A stretch of DNA of 64,000 bases, taken from positions 125,632,133 through 125,696,132 of the forward strand of contig OW121853.1 in the NCBI GenBank assembly GCA_933228895.1. The letters are read 5' to 3'. The position numbers were made by a program, and so were the translations under genes. The notes under the pieces were generated by a model. It saw only the letters and a list, made by a program, of their open reading frames with translations, made no database searches and was not told the DNA's origin. The stretch is from Platycnemis pennipes (Eukaryota; Arthropoda; Insecta; Odonata; Platycnemididae). Position 1 is the first letter of the stretch. Each line of letters begins with the position of its first letter. This document shows positions 10,773 through 22,560 of the stretch, piece after piece.

Positions 10773-12100
10773 GACTCCAGTTTCCTCACCCTAGTCTCTG
10801 CTTAACCTACTCTCCTACTTCATTCCTCCCACCGCTAAACCTCCCAGGGAGCATTCCCACCCCTACGGCTGAATGTGCGCCCCATAAACTTCTTCCTCCC
10901 TATGGCAAGTAGTTTGCGGGTAAACCTGTATTGCAGGTTAATTTCCCGCGACTACTTTTGCGCCAACTAATAATATTCTCTCGCTCACCGCTCCAATATC
11001 ACAACTCCCTCCACTAATTATTATGAATCTCCACTGCATCTACCGCTCGTAGTTTCTTGTTCCTCCCCACGGCAGTGATAACGCAGCAGTGGATGCAGTC
11101 GTTCAGAACTGGATTCCCGCATTATCAGTCATTATTATGTGTCCGGGCATCGCGTGCAACAGTCACTTGAGACATGAGGTCAGTCGCTTGGCGGCGAAAT
11201 CCTATTTGAGCACACACTTTCAGCAGATGGGCCCAAAAAAAATATTTCAGAGGAAATATTTTTCCTTTGCAATCCCAATGTTGTCTTTCATTCAATGACG
11301 CATAATACAAACAAAAGCTGACCCTCATTACCCGATTGAGTGTTTTAGCGTGGAGTAAGGGAGCGCCTTGTTCTCGAGTCCATTGCCTGGAAGTTTTCTG
11401 CGGTTCGTCCTATTCAGACAAAGGATTCAATGCCTCGACGCTCAGCTGCCGAAACTTCAGCATTAGCCTACAGAATTGAAGTCGAAAACTAAGGGATACT
11501 TTAATTTTTCGAATTATATAGAAATAAAGAAGGAGCTCGCGGCCCATACGTCTACTTGGAATATGCTAGAGTCTTTAGCCGTAGAAATATTCTAAACTGA
11601 ATTTTTTAGATGAGATATTGATGATAGAAGAGTGAATATATGATACATTGAGAAATTCATGCTAAAAAAATTAATTTTGAGGCATTAAAAAAATCCTTGG
11701 GTCTGAGGGAGAAACTAATGAACAAAATTCTAGAATGAAGTAGACTTACTTTGAGAACAGCTTGGGCCGAGGAGAAAATGATAAGAAGGAAAAAGAATTA
11801 AAAAAGGAAAAAGATGAAAAGAAATAGGAGCGGATGCCGCGTTACTTTTAGTTCGATGATAAATACTCTTTGGCGCGGTTTTATAATGTCTACTTCAATA
11901 TTTTCTGGGTTTGATAACTATAGTAAATACACATTTTCTACATTTAACGTCCATATACACCCACCGTTTTGATGCAATACTAATGCCTTCTCATAATCAC
12001 AATTATCGGAAACCGCCACGTTAACAGAACGTCAACGGATTTTTAGCCTCCGCCAGATATAAAACTGAGACTTAGTGAATACAAAATCATGTCACTGTCA
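10773..12100. other. Unassigned stretch, CT-rich at the left
   Basis: From 10780 to 11060 the plus strand is rich in 'cctccc'-type phrases. The remainder is AT-rich and has only short open frames. I see nothing in it that can be named. Confidence 0.25.
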
Positions 12101-12101
12101 A

Positions 12102-12275
12102 ATGGCCGAGTGCAGTAGCCAGGTTGTTTGAGCGCCGTCCTAACAACCCAAGGGTCGTGGGTTCGCATTCCGCCTCGGGCTTGGATGTTATTGGATGCCT
12201 TAGGTTTAAGAATTTATGTTACACAGAGTGAGCCTTGTTGGAAACTTGGAGCACCTAAAAACCAATAATACGGCT
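12102..12275 (+). mobile_element. tRNA-derived SINE, family S2, copy 1
   Basis: An A-box-like 'ggccgagtgcagtagccagg' and a B-box-like 'gtgggttcgcattcc' open the element. The body ends 'gcacctaaaaaccaataatacgg'. The copy at 41.6 kb shares 'gccgtcct.acaa.ccaag.gtc', the B-box and the terminal 'accaataatacg', so the two form a family. Confidence 0.6.
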
Positions 12276-12999
12276 ACACTATCAGATAATCCATAATATT
12301 TTGAATGCGCGACTCCAAATATACGGAGAGTAAATGATGACTGCATCTCCGATCCGAAATAGATTTACTGCTGAATAGCCTCGCAAACAGAAGCGCTCGC
12401 CTAATTGCCTCATTCAACTCAATTAACCTCAGAATGTTTGGCAAGAAGCGAGGATGATTTACTAGACCTTTTGGACGGTTCCCACCATGCCAAGCGAAAA
12501 CGTGTCCTTATTTTTCAATGAGCAATAATAATTTGGAAACGTGAATTATGTCACTACTTCGATCCAGCCATAAAAACCATGACATTATATAACAGACGGT
12601 TACGCATAGCGTAGTCTAAACATCCCGCGCTTATGTGTTCCCTTATTCAATTTTATAACCTAAGACTTTCGAGGTGCTTTCTCGGACTCTGCATTTCCTC
12701 CCGCATCTTGGCAGTGCGGTCGATAATCCTTAACCCTAATGATGCCAACTGAGTTGTTCACGGCATTGCTAATTATCGATATGAAACAGCTCGATAGAAG
12801 TCGGAAAACCCCACAGTCATCATCGTGAAAGTCTTTGTAGCAACTTTTAAAATTAAAAGTGTTCAAATAAAGGTATGAAAACAAATTAGGTCGATTGAGA
12901 AATGACAAAGGCAGAAGGTAGAGCAGAGCATTCCTACATAATTTTCCGCGAAAGTCAAGATGTTCCACGGAAAGTTAATGGGTGTTCCTTGAAAACCTA
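12276..12999. other. Unassigned stretch
   Basis: It holds one 102-codon open frame (12660-12968, -) with no recognisable feature. I see nothing else. Confidence 0.25.
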
Positions 13000-13176
13000 G
13001 GGCCCAAGTCTTGAATCTTTCGTTACGCTGTAACGAATGAAATTTGTCTTCATGATAACGTCATTCGCTTCAAGTTATTCGTTTATCCACGTTGATAACA
13101 AAATATGACGTTTTCGTTGGTAACGAAAACGTCAATATTTATTCGGTGAGTAAAGAAAGATTCAAGGCTCGGGCCA
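13000..13176. mobile_element. Short foldback/MITE-like element
   Basis: The ends are inverted: left GGCCCAAGTCTTGAATCTTTC, and the right end reads GGCCCGAGCCTTGAATCTTTC on the minus strand, with two mismatches in 21. The interior has further inverted pieces (TTCGTTACG, AACGTCA and TGACGTTTTCGTT). It has no coding capacity. No clear target duplication, so the superfamily is open. Confidence 0.6.
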
Positions 13177-13995
13177 CAGGAATTGTTTTGTATCCTGCTA
13201 CAGCCACAAAACATTCAAACAACTTTGACAGATTAATGCTCTAAATTATCATTCTGCTCTAGTCTACTTTAAATATCCTAAAGTATCCTGCTGCTTCTGG
13301 TTAAATAATGAACTGTAAATATTACATAAAATTTAATGCATAACCTTATTGAGTAATATCTGTTAACCGATGTCTGTTAACCGCCCGAACACAATATTCT
13401 CGTCTATAAGTGTTTTTTTTTCCTTTTATGTGAAATTATGTTTTTTCATTATTTTTCTCAATTCTGCAGCCGATTAATGTAAATATACTGTAATTGCCTC
13501 ATGGGCCAATGGCTCAAGAAAATAAATGAATAATAGTAATAAAATATCTATAAAAAAATTAAGTCTTCAACGAAATAAAATGTAAATAATTACCTACCAA
13601 ATGCAAAATATAAAAATAATGTTTATTTCTCATTCCTTCAAATTTTATTGATAGTGCATTGTTACCTACCCTACAATACAACAAGATGTTCAATTTAAAT
13701 TTCAGGATTCGTGAAATGTTCTATTGCAGGAAAAGTTTGGGAAACCCTGCCGTTTTTTCGGTTCGTCATGATTCAGGGGCCTATTATGGCGCACAAAAAC
13801 TTGGAATGCGATTCAAATGGAAACTGAAAATTTGAAAAAAAAAAATGTATACGTGATTCTAATGTCCTAAGTTCGCGATTTTGTTGCTAGCAGTGCATAG
13901 AATATCCAGCAGGTGGCAGAGTAGCACAGAAAACCAAGCGCTGTCATTGTAACAGTTTAAAAATTGCCGCCCCAAGACCAAAAGTAGAAAAGCGT
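13177..13995. other. Unassigned AT-rich stretch
   Basis: I see no gene or repeat that can be named. The sequence is AT-rich with long A and T runs. Confidence 0.25.
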
Positions 13996-14330
13996 TCATT
14001 TATGAACTTTATGGCAATTGAAGGTGTGAAATCTGTGGAAGAACACTGTACAATGAAAGCCAATTATGGTAATGCAGGTTTGTCAGGGCAGCAAGGGTGT
14101 GAGTGGACAAGCGAATGCACTAATGGCATGACATCTGTGGAAAGCAAGCAAATCAAGTTGCGGCGGCGCCGGCGAGCACTGCTGGCTGGTGCCGAAGCGT
14201 TAATGAGGGGAAATCGCCACGTGACAGCGGATAAAACAGCCGCAGCTGTGAGCTTAAGTCATGGTTTAGTATAGCGCATTAAACCATCAGCAGTGCACAA
14301 CTCCTCTATCAAACGATACCAAGAAACTAA
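13996..14330 (+). pseudogene. mariner-type transposase N-terminal HTH fragment
   Basis: The open frame from 14002 gives VKSVEEHCTMKANYGNAGLS, CEWTSECTNGMTSVESKQ and LMRGNRHVTADKTAAAVSLS. This follows the order seen in the paired helix-turn-helix DNA-binding region of mariner/SETMAR-type transposases: a YG.A.LS segment, EW..R..NG..SVE, a basic stretch, then NRRVT...A....LS. A stop follows at 14272-14274 and no catalytic domain is visible. Confidence 0.5.
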
Positions 14331-14639
14331 AACATTCAGGAGAACGAATTTTAATGATGTTATAGAGCCAAAAATATATATCTACTTAATAAATAAAATT
14401 AAACTTCGTTTCTTAAATTTGAGTAATCAATAACAGTGTAGAGTATCCAATTGTAGTTTTACATTCAGGAAGTAACGGCGATCATAAAGAATAATAACGG
14501 TAAAACGAAAGTGCCAGAGAGCCTAACAGGATTTTTCCTTTCACTGTGAAAATATATATCTACGCAGAAATGTTTTGTCGCATCAGATTTCCTCAATTTA
14601 TTGCGCTTTGCGTATTTTTTTTTTGAGCTCTCGGCAGGA
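14331..14639. other. Unassigned AT-rich spacer
   Basis: I see nothing in it that can be named. It separates the mariner-like fragment from the GC-rich block. Confidence 0.25.
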
Positions 14640-15320
14640 GAATGATTTTTCACAATCGCGTTCGCGAGGTGTCCTCCCCTCGGTGACGACGGGGTGGCTT
14701 TGTTTGGGGTGCACACAAGGGCGGCGTTCACATCGAACTCTCTCTCCCTGGCCATCACAACCGAAGCATGTGCGCCACCCCATCCCCCCAGTTACCCCTC
14801 TCCCCCCGCCCCACCCGCTCGCTTGCTCGCTGCCTCTCACCTTGGGGAGTCCAGACACGCAGGAACGCAAGAAAGGGGCTTGGCCGTAGCGGGGCGTTCC
14901 CGACTGCCTCTCAACCCCCCCCCCCCCCCCCCAACCCTCCCCCCTCTCCAGGGAGGAGGAATTAAAATAAGCATCGGAGTTCATATGTATGCGGATGGAT
15001 GGAGGGATCGACAGTTGCAGAAAGAGAAGGGGCGAGGGTTTGGCTCTGCTCTCTCGTCCGCCCCCCCCCCCTCCCCAACCCTCTCGAGGAAGACCGCACC
15101 GTTCGGGGTGAAACAAGGTGTTTTTCGGGGCCGCACCCGAAGGACGGCAACCTTGGCTCATATCAGTGACCCCTGGAGTTGCAGAAGCAGCAACCATTAT
15201 TACACCCCCCGGTAACTTTGCTGGAGATTGAGTGGGGCCAGGCGAAGAGAGTTCCATGAAGTCGCCCACAGAGGTAGCAACTGCATCGGTATCTGACCGC
15301 AGAAGGGCGGACACTCCATT
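14640..15320. other. GC-rich, CpG-bearing block with long C runs
   Basis: The base composition changes sharply here. There is an 18-base C run at 14915-14932, an 11-base C run at 15061-15071 and many CCTCCCC phrases. Overlapping open frames exist in several frames on both strands (the longest is 238 codons, 14598-15314, -), as expected when stop codons are rare. None shows a domain. It could be a CpG-island promoter of an unseen gene or a GC-rich part of an unknown element. Confidence 0.45.
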
Positions 15321-15323
15321 ACT

Positions 15324-16372
15324 CTATATCTACATAATACGCTGCAAACCACCATAAAGGAGTGTGGCAGGGGGTGAATTCAAACCAAACATACATTGCA
15401 CATCGTGAATAAAAAGAATAATACTCCAGCCTAAACTTCACAATCAAAAAAAAAAGAAAAACAGCATGCAAAAACATGCTGTTAGTTGGGTTAGCGCTAA
15501 GTCCTTATAACAACATGCAACCACCTTTGTGTACGAGTGCATCCATTGATACACTTGTAATTATGCTATTGGATACATTTACAGTCATACATATCCCTAA
15601 TTGTACGAGGAAAGAAGGAAATATTGAATCGGTCAGCTCGTCAATCGATTCCTCTAATTTTGTGATTATGGTCCAGTCTACCATAGTAAGTTGGAGTTCG
15701 TAAAATATTTTTAACGTGATCATTGAATATATTATCTTGGAATTTATTTATAACCTACGGCCTGACAATGATTCTCATTTTAGTTCATTTAATGGACTGA
15801 TTACGCTAATATAGTTATCATACCGTACCTTTACAAATCTTGCCGATCTTCGCTGCACACGCTCAATATTTATTATTGAGGCCGTTTTCGTAGGGATCCC
15901 ATATACTGGCAGCGTATTCCAAATGACATCGAACAAGGGAAACGTAGCTGATTTCTCGTACATGACCGTCACATTTACCCAATACTCTTTTGATGAATCA
16001 CAGTTTAGAAATAGCTTGACTCTTTATTTCACGTACACATGTTTACCCCAGGAAAGATCATGTGTCAGTCTTATTCCAAGATATTTAATGGATTCCAGGT
16101 TTGTTTATTTATGATTACTAATTTTTTAAGTGCTAGAAGGAGAACTATTCTCTTTCAAAAATTCATTACTAGGTACATATAAAAAAAATTTAATTCTAAC
16201 TGCAATGTATTACACCATTTTTCAATTGCTAGTAGGTCGTCATTTAAATAATCTTTATCGTTTGGGCATAGAATTTCCCTGTGCACTACTCATTCATCGG
16301 CTATTAGACGAATCTTACTTTTTACCACCTTATTGATTTCATTTATGTACAGAGGAGAATTAATGGCGTCGT
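15324..16372 (-). pseudogene. CR1/L2-like LINE, 3' part of ORF2 plus 3'-UTR
   Basis: From left: tail 'tatctacataatacgctgc', 3'-UTR 'accataaaggagtgtggcagggggtg', then the C-terminus of ORF2 in broken frames. The pieces VQRRSARFVKVRYDNYISVI and the reading behind 'ggtcagctcgtcaatcgattcctctaattttg' correspond to DCRTDRF.M.FFPRTIRDMN of the better copies. Further right are the lowly conserved RT thumb and a region equal to 19.0-19.35 kb. Many stops and frameshifts. Confidence 0.78.
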
Positions 16373-17554
16373 GTACATGAAGGCAACGGGAAACGAACTC
16401 AAATATTATCCAAAGAAACATTTCTGGACACGATCTCCCAAGTGGTCTGACTGCAAACCGTATCAAGGCTGGATCCCATCAGTGGTTGTTGATCATTTAA
16501 CTTTACTTCGTAGGCATTACGTTCATTTTAGATTAGCTTCGCGCATCTAATCTAGGGTATGATTTATCTAGTCCCTCGAACACACATAAGGGTCTAAAAC
16601 TACGGCTTTAAAATAACTGCTCCAGCTCTATATACGTTTTTCCTTGAGTGTAAAATGTTATCCTCCGCAGTAACACGAAGTACAGTCTTCCCAATTTGAA
16701 AAAAAATTCTAAATGGTGGCAAACATTGATTGTTTCCGAGAAAAAGTGTAAACATTTTGCCACAGCTCAAAGAAACACAGTGTTGTTCTTATTGTAGCAT
16801 TCAACCTTAATAAGCTAACAGCATATAATCTTCTTAGTAAGTAAAGTGGTAAAATGAAACGGACAGATTCGACAGACTTCACTAGACCAAGAAAAGGGGA
16901 GAATGTAGCGGAGATATTTCGGAACCTTTGAGAGAGTTGGAGTAGAGGGAGACTTGCGAGAAATTCGACTGCGCCAGAAGGCGCAAGTGATGGCCAAAGA
17001 AAGAAGAACCTCAAGCATGACCTAAAGCATAGAGGAAGGACAAATGCATTGCTTAACTCTATTGTGAAATTCTATTTAATTAAAAACATTACTGAAATGA
17101 CTTTGCATTGTTCTGTAACAAATATGAAATCATGACAGGAAGCTCTGAACTAAGAGAAGAAACTCTGAACAGTTGATCTCTGTCAACTCCTAATTTCAGC
17201 AATGTTTACGTTGAACTTAGTGACGGCATCCGGTCATACAGACTACGTAAAACAAAGGAAATCGAATATCCTTATAATGACCCATTCAATGGAGACTCGA
17301 TGGCGTCTTGCTTGAGACTACTGTTCCCCATATGCTCTTGATTAAAATACAGACAGCGAACTTTTATTCAAAGCAAATGTATCCTAACTATAATAGACTC
17401 ATGGCAATATAATATACACTGAACACAAAATATAGGAGAAAATAGTTAAGAAACGTGACTGATAGGTATAATTCCACCATCGTGATATTAGCTTTTCATG
17501 CTCAAAAGAATATTAAATTGCGTACATTAGTAAGTAACACTGTGCCACAACCAT
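16373..17554. other. Unassigned stretch
   Basis: AT-rich, with short open frames on both strands around 16.7-17.0 kb that overlap each other. No product can be named. Confidence 0.25.
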
Positions 17555-18070
17555 ACCAAATCTATGATTGTGGATAGAGTTTTGCCTCCGCACATTTCCT
17601 GGTTCGAATTCCGACAGTGCTTCCTAGTGTTATACCGGTCCCTACTTGATAGCGGTGTGGAGAAAACTTACTTCAGAACTCTGACCGTCGGATCGGACGT
17701 TAAGTGGACGTTAAACCATTGGGCCCCTGGGGGGTTGTGTTTGAAACCTTCGACATAACCTCGAATAGGTAACCAAGGAGTCACGTGGTATAAACACGAA
17801 TGTTTCGCAATTTAGTGAGTTAAAACCGCAGATTACAACCTTATTCATTGTTCACACTTGTATTCTATCTCATCTAGATGCTCTACAGTCCAGACAGACG
17901 AGAAAAACTCGACTGAAAACAATTAATGATATTGTAAAGAGCGAATTAGACACTAAATTTGCAAGCCATTCGTGTTTAAACAACGTGACTCCTTGGTTAC
18001 CTATTCGAGGCTAACCTGACGGCTTCAAACACTGGGCGCCTTTCTGTAGGAGCGCTCTGCTCCTTCGCTC
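17555..18070 (+). mobile_element. SINE family S3 interrupted by a foldback MITE
   Basis: The head has an A-box-like 'tggatagagttttgcctcc' and a B-box-like CTGGTTCGAATTCCGACAG. The core has CGTCGGATCGGACGTTAAG and then 'gggcccctgg'. The core resumes as GGCGCCTTTCTGTAGG after the foldback element (17732-18033), which therefore entered the SINE. Confidence 0.65.
17732..18033. mobile_element. Foldback MITE, family F1, copy 1
   Basis: The left arm reads GGGTTGTGTTTGAAACC, then GGTAACCAAGGAGTCACGTG and 'gtataaacacgaatg'. The right arm is its inverse ('cgtgtttaaacaacgtgactccttggttacctattcgagg..ggcttcaaaca'). The arms are about 85 bp and the loop about 130 bp. It has no coding capacity. Each arm of the family carries CACGTG; in this copy the right arm has ACGTG only. 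It sits inside an S3 SINE. Confidence 0.8.
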
Positions 18071-18231
18071 CTTGAAAAATCCATTTCTCTTTTCAAATAG
18101 TTAGCAGATACTAAAAAGCGCCAACAACCGAAGTTATCGGTCGAAAATCATAACAAATCCTCAATCGCATGCTACGTGAGGCAATATTTCCAATTAGTTC
18201 TCACATACATACATTATAATTGCTTTAGTTA
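18071..18231. other. Unassigned short spacer
   Basis: I see no feature between the SINE/foldback composite and the next LINE tail. Confidence 0.25.
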
Positions 18232-18321
18232 GTAGTTGCAAGTTAGTAGTGCATGCTTGGTGATCTTCACCCCCTGCCACACACCCTCGCGGTGGCTTGC
18301 AGGGTATCGTGTAGATGTAGA
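18232..18321 (+). repeat. CR1/L2-like LINE 3' end, variant subfamily
   Basis: It reads 'agtagtgcatgcttggtgatcttcaccccctgccacacaccctcgcggtggcttgcagggtatcgtgtagatgtag'. This is the inverse of the tail at 26.01-26.09 kb. It ends directly against the tail of the next copy, in opposite orientation. Confidence 0.75.
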
Positions 18322-19412
18322 TCTACATAATACCCTGAAAGAAGCGTGGGAGGGGGTGAATTCTCACCAAACATGCACTACATATCATGCATTTAAAAGG
18401 ATTAGTATTAATATAGGTACTATTAGTCTAAACGGCACTATTGAAAAAAATATAAAAAATAGCAAAGTAAGCATGCATAAAAATGCTGTTAGTTGGGTTA
18501 CCTTCAAGCCCTGATACCAACATGCAACTACCTATGCTATACATTGATTCACTCGTATGGGACATATTTACCACTATTCATATCCCTAATTGTACGAGGA
18601 AAAAAGGGCATTTTGAATCTGTCAGTTCGGCAATCAATTTCTTTAATTTTGTGATTATGGTCCAGTCTGCCATAGTAAGTTGGAGTTCGTAAAATATGTT
18701 CAACGTCATCATTGAAAATATTATCTCGGGATATATTTGAGAACCTACGATCTGACAATGATTCTCATTTTAGTTTATTTAATGTACTGATTACGCTAAT
18801 ATAGTTATCATACCGTCCCTTTACAAATCTTGCCGATCTTCGCTGCACACCTTCAAGTTCGTTATTTAGGCCGATTGCGTAGGGATCCCATATACTGGCA
18901 GCATATTCCAAATGAGGTCTAACAAGGGAAAAGTAGCCGATTTCTCGTGCATGATCGTCACATTTACCCACTACTCTTGTGATTAATCCCAGTTTACGAT
19001 TAGATTGCCCCATTATTTCACGTATGTGTTTACCCCAGAAAGATCATGTGTCAGTCTTACTCCAAGATATTTAATGGATTCCACGTTTGTTATTTCATCA
19101 TTACATATTTTGTACCTGCTAGGAGGAGAACAATTCTTTTTCCAAAAATTCATTTACACACATTTGTTTAAATTTTATTCTAACTGCCATGTAACACACC
19201 ACTTTTCAATTGCTTGTAGGTGATCATTTAAATATTCTTTATCATTTGGGCAGAGAATTTCCCTGTACACTACAGCGTCATCGGCAAATAGACTAAGCTT
19301 ACTTTTGACCACCTTATTGATATCATTTATGCACAGGTGGAACAGGAGTGGACCTATCACATTACCTTGTGGGACACTTGAAGTCCCTCCATGGAGTACT
19401 CTCACTATTTCG
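18322..19412 (-). pseudogene. CR1/L2-like LINE, RT palm to 3'-UTR
   Basis: From the 5' side (right): SSVPQGNVIGPLLFHLCIND, then LSLFADDAVVYREI with the FADD catalytic box, and EKWCVTWQLE (19405-19175). Next are the thumb region, EGVQRRSARFVKGRYDNYIS (about 18870-18810), RTPTYYGRLDHNHKIKEIDC (about 18690-18640) and FPRTIRDMN. The 3'-UTR and ATGTAG tail reach 18322. Truncation before the palm and several frame breaks make it inactive. Confidence 0.83.
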
Positions 19413-20882
19413 GCTAATAAATAGTTTTAAAGAAAAATAGGATCTAGATGTGAATTTATCCTTTCTGAATTTTAAGTACTGCACCGCCAGTCAAGCACTT
19501 AATCGCTACGTTAAGCCTAGTTTGACAGCGGAAATGTCACACCGCGCGCGTAAAACACTGTGACTCGGCAATTGCCTTTTTCGCTAGGGTACGCTAGGCA
19601 CATAACCCTAACTAGGGTTAGGGTCATGTGCCTTGCACATGTATTTTGTATTTATCGGATATTTTATCACATTAGTATTATTAATATTCTTATATTTTTT
19701 GTCATTTTAAAAACAAAATATTATTGTTAAGTGGTATTTTATTTTAAAATTTGAGAAAACCCAAAGAAAGGTTCTTTATAAAAAGAGCGTTTTATTTTAA
19801 ATATCAAGACGATCACAGTGCAAAAATAATCATAATAATCGTGACAAACTACCTTCAAACATACCTTGAAGGAATACAATTCTACCACATTGATAAAACT
19901 TGCATGATACGAATTCATATACTATATGTAGACAGTTAATATATTATTTGATCAGAAAGAAAGTCTGTTTATTTACAGTTACAAAGAAATTCTAAGTCTA
20001 CGTGATTTTTTTGCAAGTTCGTCAACATTTTTTTAGTTCCTCTGGGGTTAACCCCCAAACCTCCACTCCCCTCGCTGCGCCCCTGGCTCTGAGACACGTC
20101 CCTGGCAAGGACACCTCGGGCATAAATATTATATCGCTCTGAAGCACTCCGGGCGAGCGACATCGAGGGTTCCGGTTGAGAGCCACGTCATGAATTTCCC
20201 CCGGCGAATTCTTTTCACTGGTTTACATATTTGATTGCTTTACCTCTCCAACCGCTGGATAACATTTACACTGTCACTAAGATGCCAGAATTTTCTTTCT
20301 CTCTCTACCATTCCTATTTAATCGTTTTGTCCTTCGTATTTCATGTCATTCGGCATTTTTTCTAAGGATGCCTTATGGGGAACTCCGTGTAATTCGGACC
20401 GATAGCTTCACTTTGTAATCATTGGAGAAAGTAACACATTTGCTGCCATGTCGTTTGGGCGTACTATTCAAATATCTTCTCTCCAAATATCATTATTCAA
20501 TCTCAAGTGCTTGAAGCAAAAGGTGGAGTGAGCGGAATCGTGTTCGCCTAAGGTAAGCAGCGGACCATAAATAGTACTATTAGCAATATTGGAATCGCCG
20601 TTCATTTCTCGTAATGCATCGAGGTAAGAGCGTAGCTATTCTTGTTAATGTTCCTAAATATTTTTCTGTGAAATTCAGATATCTTGCTTTTGTTCCTCAT
20701 CGTGTAATTCGGAACGCTGAAGAGCATTTATCTGTCTCCGTTAGAAACCTTCGCATTCATTAAACGTATGTAATCTGAGCATTTATAAAAAAAAGTTTTT
20801 TCAAACGGGACGAGATAAAACGGTCTCGCCTGTGACGATCCTGAGCTCCATTCCAGACTCTCCCATCACTGATCATAGAATG
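19413..20882. other. Unassigned stretch with a telomere-like palindrome
   Basis: At 19596-19633 an inverted repeat pairs AGGCACATAACCCTAA with its complement (one mismatch) and contains GGGTTAGGG. A GTGTAATTCGGA phrase occurs twice (about 20388 and 20700). Apart from these I see nothing to name. Confidence 0.3.
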
Positions 20883-21365
20883 CAAATCCATCGCCATCAT
20901 CATCATGGGTCAACAATCCTAGAATTCGTTTGACGCAGCCCTCTATTAGATTATTTTTATCGATTTTTCGATAATTCGATATAATAAACATTCCATTATT
21001 AACCGTATCGATCTATCTGCCAACCTCTTCATATTAACGTAATTCCTTTCTTTGATATCCTTCACGACCAGATCCATACACCTCATAAGAGGCCTTCCTT
21101 CGCCGCTCTTCTTCTTGTCTTCATCAGGCCATCGTGTCTTAAGATACGGCCGATTAAGTTGTCCCGTCTTCTTTTTTGAGTTTTCAGCAGACTTTTATTT
21201 TCTCCCACTCTTCTTAAAACTTCTTCGTTTGTCACTAGGTCGCTCCATTTAATCTTCATCATTCCTCTGTAACACCACATTTCTAATGTATCCACCCTTT
21301 TCTTCTCCGCTGTTATTATCTCCATGCCACACTGCCGTAAAGAGACATGCTCCAGATGTACAGTC
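20883..21365 (-). pseudogene. RTE LINE fragment, C-terminal region and 3' end
   Basis: The reverse reading gives TLEMWCYRGMMKIKWSDLVT, then NEEVLRRVGENKSLLK and NLIGRILRHDGLMK, parallel to the 2.1-4.2 kb copy. The 3' end has the 'atcatcatcatgggtcaacaatcctagaattcg' tail. About 65 bp of AT-rich sequence (20945-21010) replaces part of the 3'-UTR. Confidence 0.78.
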
Positions 21366-21515
21366 ATTTGCAAAAGTCTGTGGGCAACCTCCGCCACGTC
21401 AATAGCGACCAAGCTTTGAATCCACCAACTATGTTGGCACTAACTTTGTGGTAGAGAAAATTTGTGCTAAGGTAACGGTAATACACGATGTGTAAAAATG
21501 GCGGATTTTAATGCC

Positions 21516-22560
21516 AGGTGTCATCGGCAAATAGACGAAGCTTACTTTTTACCACCATATTAATATCATTTATGTACAGAAGGAACAGGAGTGGCCCTAT
21601 CACACTACCTTGTGGGACACCCGAAGTGACTTTAATTGCCGGTGAGGTAACACAGTCCAAAACAACCCTTTGCACCCGATCGTGCAGAAAATCATTAATC
21701 CATTATATAATGTTACTGTCTAACCCATAAGATTTTAATTTCAAAATTAGTTTGCTATGAGACACCTTGTCAAAAGCTTTCTTGAAGTCGAGAAATATAG
21801 CATCCACTGGAATATTATTTTTGCCAGAAACTAAAATATCGTGGGAAAAGAGAGCAAGTTGAGTTTCACACGATCTGCTCTTTCTGAAGCCATGCTGGAC
21901 ATTGGACAATAAATTCTGGCTATCTAGGTGTCCCATGACTGAACTGACAATTATATGTTCCAGGACCTGGCATGAAATGGATGTGAGGGATATAGGTCTG
22001 TAGTTAGATGGCTGCTCCCTATCACCACTTGTAAAAATGGGTGTTACATCGGCTACTTTCCAGTCCATCGGTACGACATGCTCGGTCAGGGATTTATTAA
22101 ATACTATTTCAAGGTAGGGGGACATTTTGGAAGCTAACTCTCTATATACGCGGGAGGGAATTTGAATAGGGCCAGGAGATTTGTTGGGGCTTATATCTTT
22201 AAGTCACTTTTCAATACATTTACAGGAAATATCGATTGGTTGCATCAGCCGCCGAAAGAGGTCAGGTAACACGACAGTTGAATCCCCGGAAGATGGGTTA
22301 AAAACGGTTTGGAAGAAGGAATTTAACATGTTAACTTTGTCAAGAGTGTTTTTGGCCATTTCACCCCTATCATTTTTAAGTAAATAGACGGCAGACTTAT
22401 GGCCTTGCACTTCCCTTACGTGCGACCAGAAGACTTTTGGATTTTCTTTCAATTGTTCCCCAAGTGTTTTTCTTTTGAATACTTCAAGCTGTTTGAACAT
22501 TCAGCCCACTTAATTTCCGTTTCGTTACTATAGCAAGTCCACTTATCTCTCTTTCGCTGT
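21516..22560 (-). pseudogene. CR1/L2-like LINE, linker and reverse transcriptase core
   Basis: From the 5' side: a linker with NPKVFWSHVREVQGHKSAVY and LNSFFQTVFNPSSGDSTV (22500-22206), then a TGA at 22204-22206. The RT fingers and palm continue in the same sense: SPGPIQIP, SNYRPISLTSISCQVLEHII, QHGFRKSRSCETQLA and DAIFLDFKKAFDKVSHSKL (22125-21730), then SGVPQGSVIGPLLFLLYIND and a region leading to the LFADD box. It is cut at 21516 by unrelated sequence, so the 3' end is absent. This is the best-preserved RT core of this family in the window. Confidence 0.85.

Noticed and set aside
14598..15314. 238-codon open frame on the minus strand, one of the longest in the window
   Set aside because: It lies in the GC-rich block where stop codons are scarce and several other frames are open too. 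The translation is low-complexity (Gly/Pro/Arg/Ser) with no domain.
19596..19633. Telomere-like GGGTTAGGG palindrome
   Set aside because: Only two to three repeat-like units occur inside a simple inverted repeat, which is not enough for an interstitial telomere. Arthropod telomeres also usually use TTAGG.
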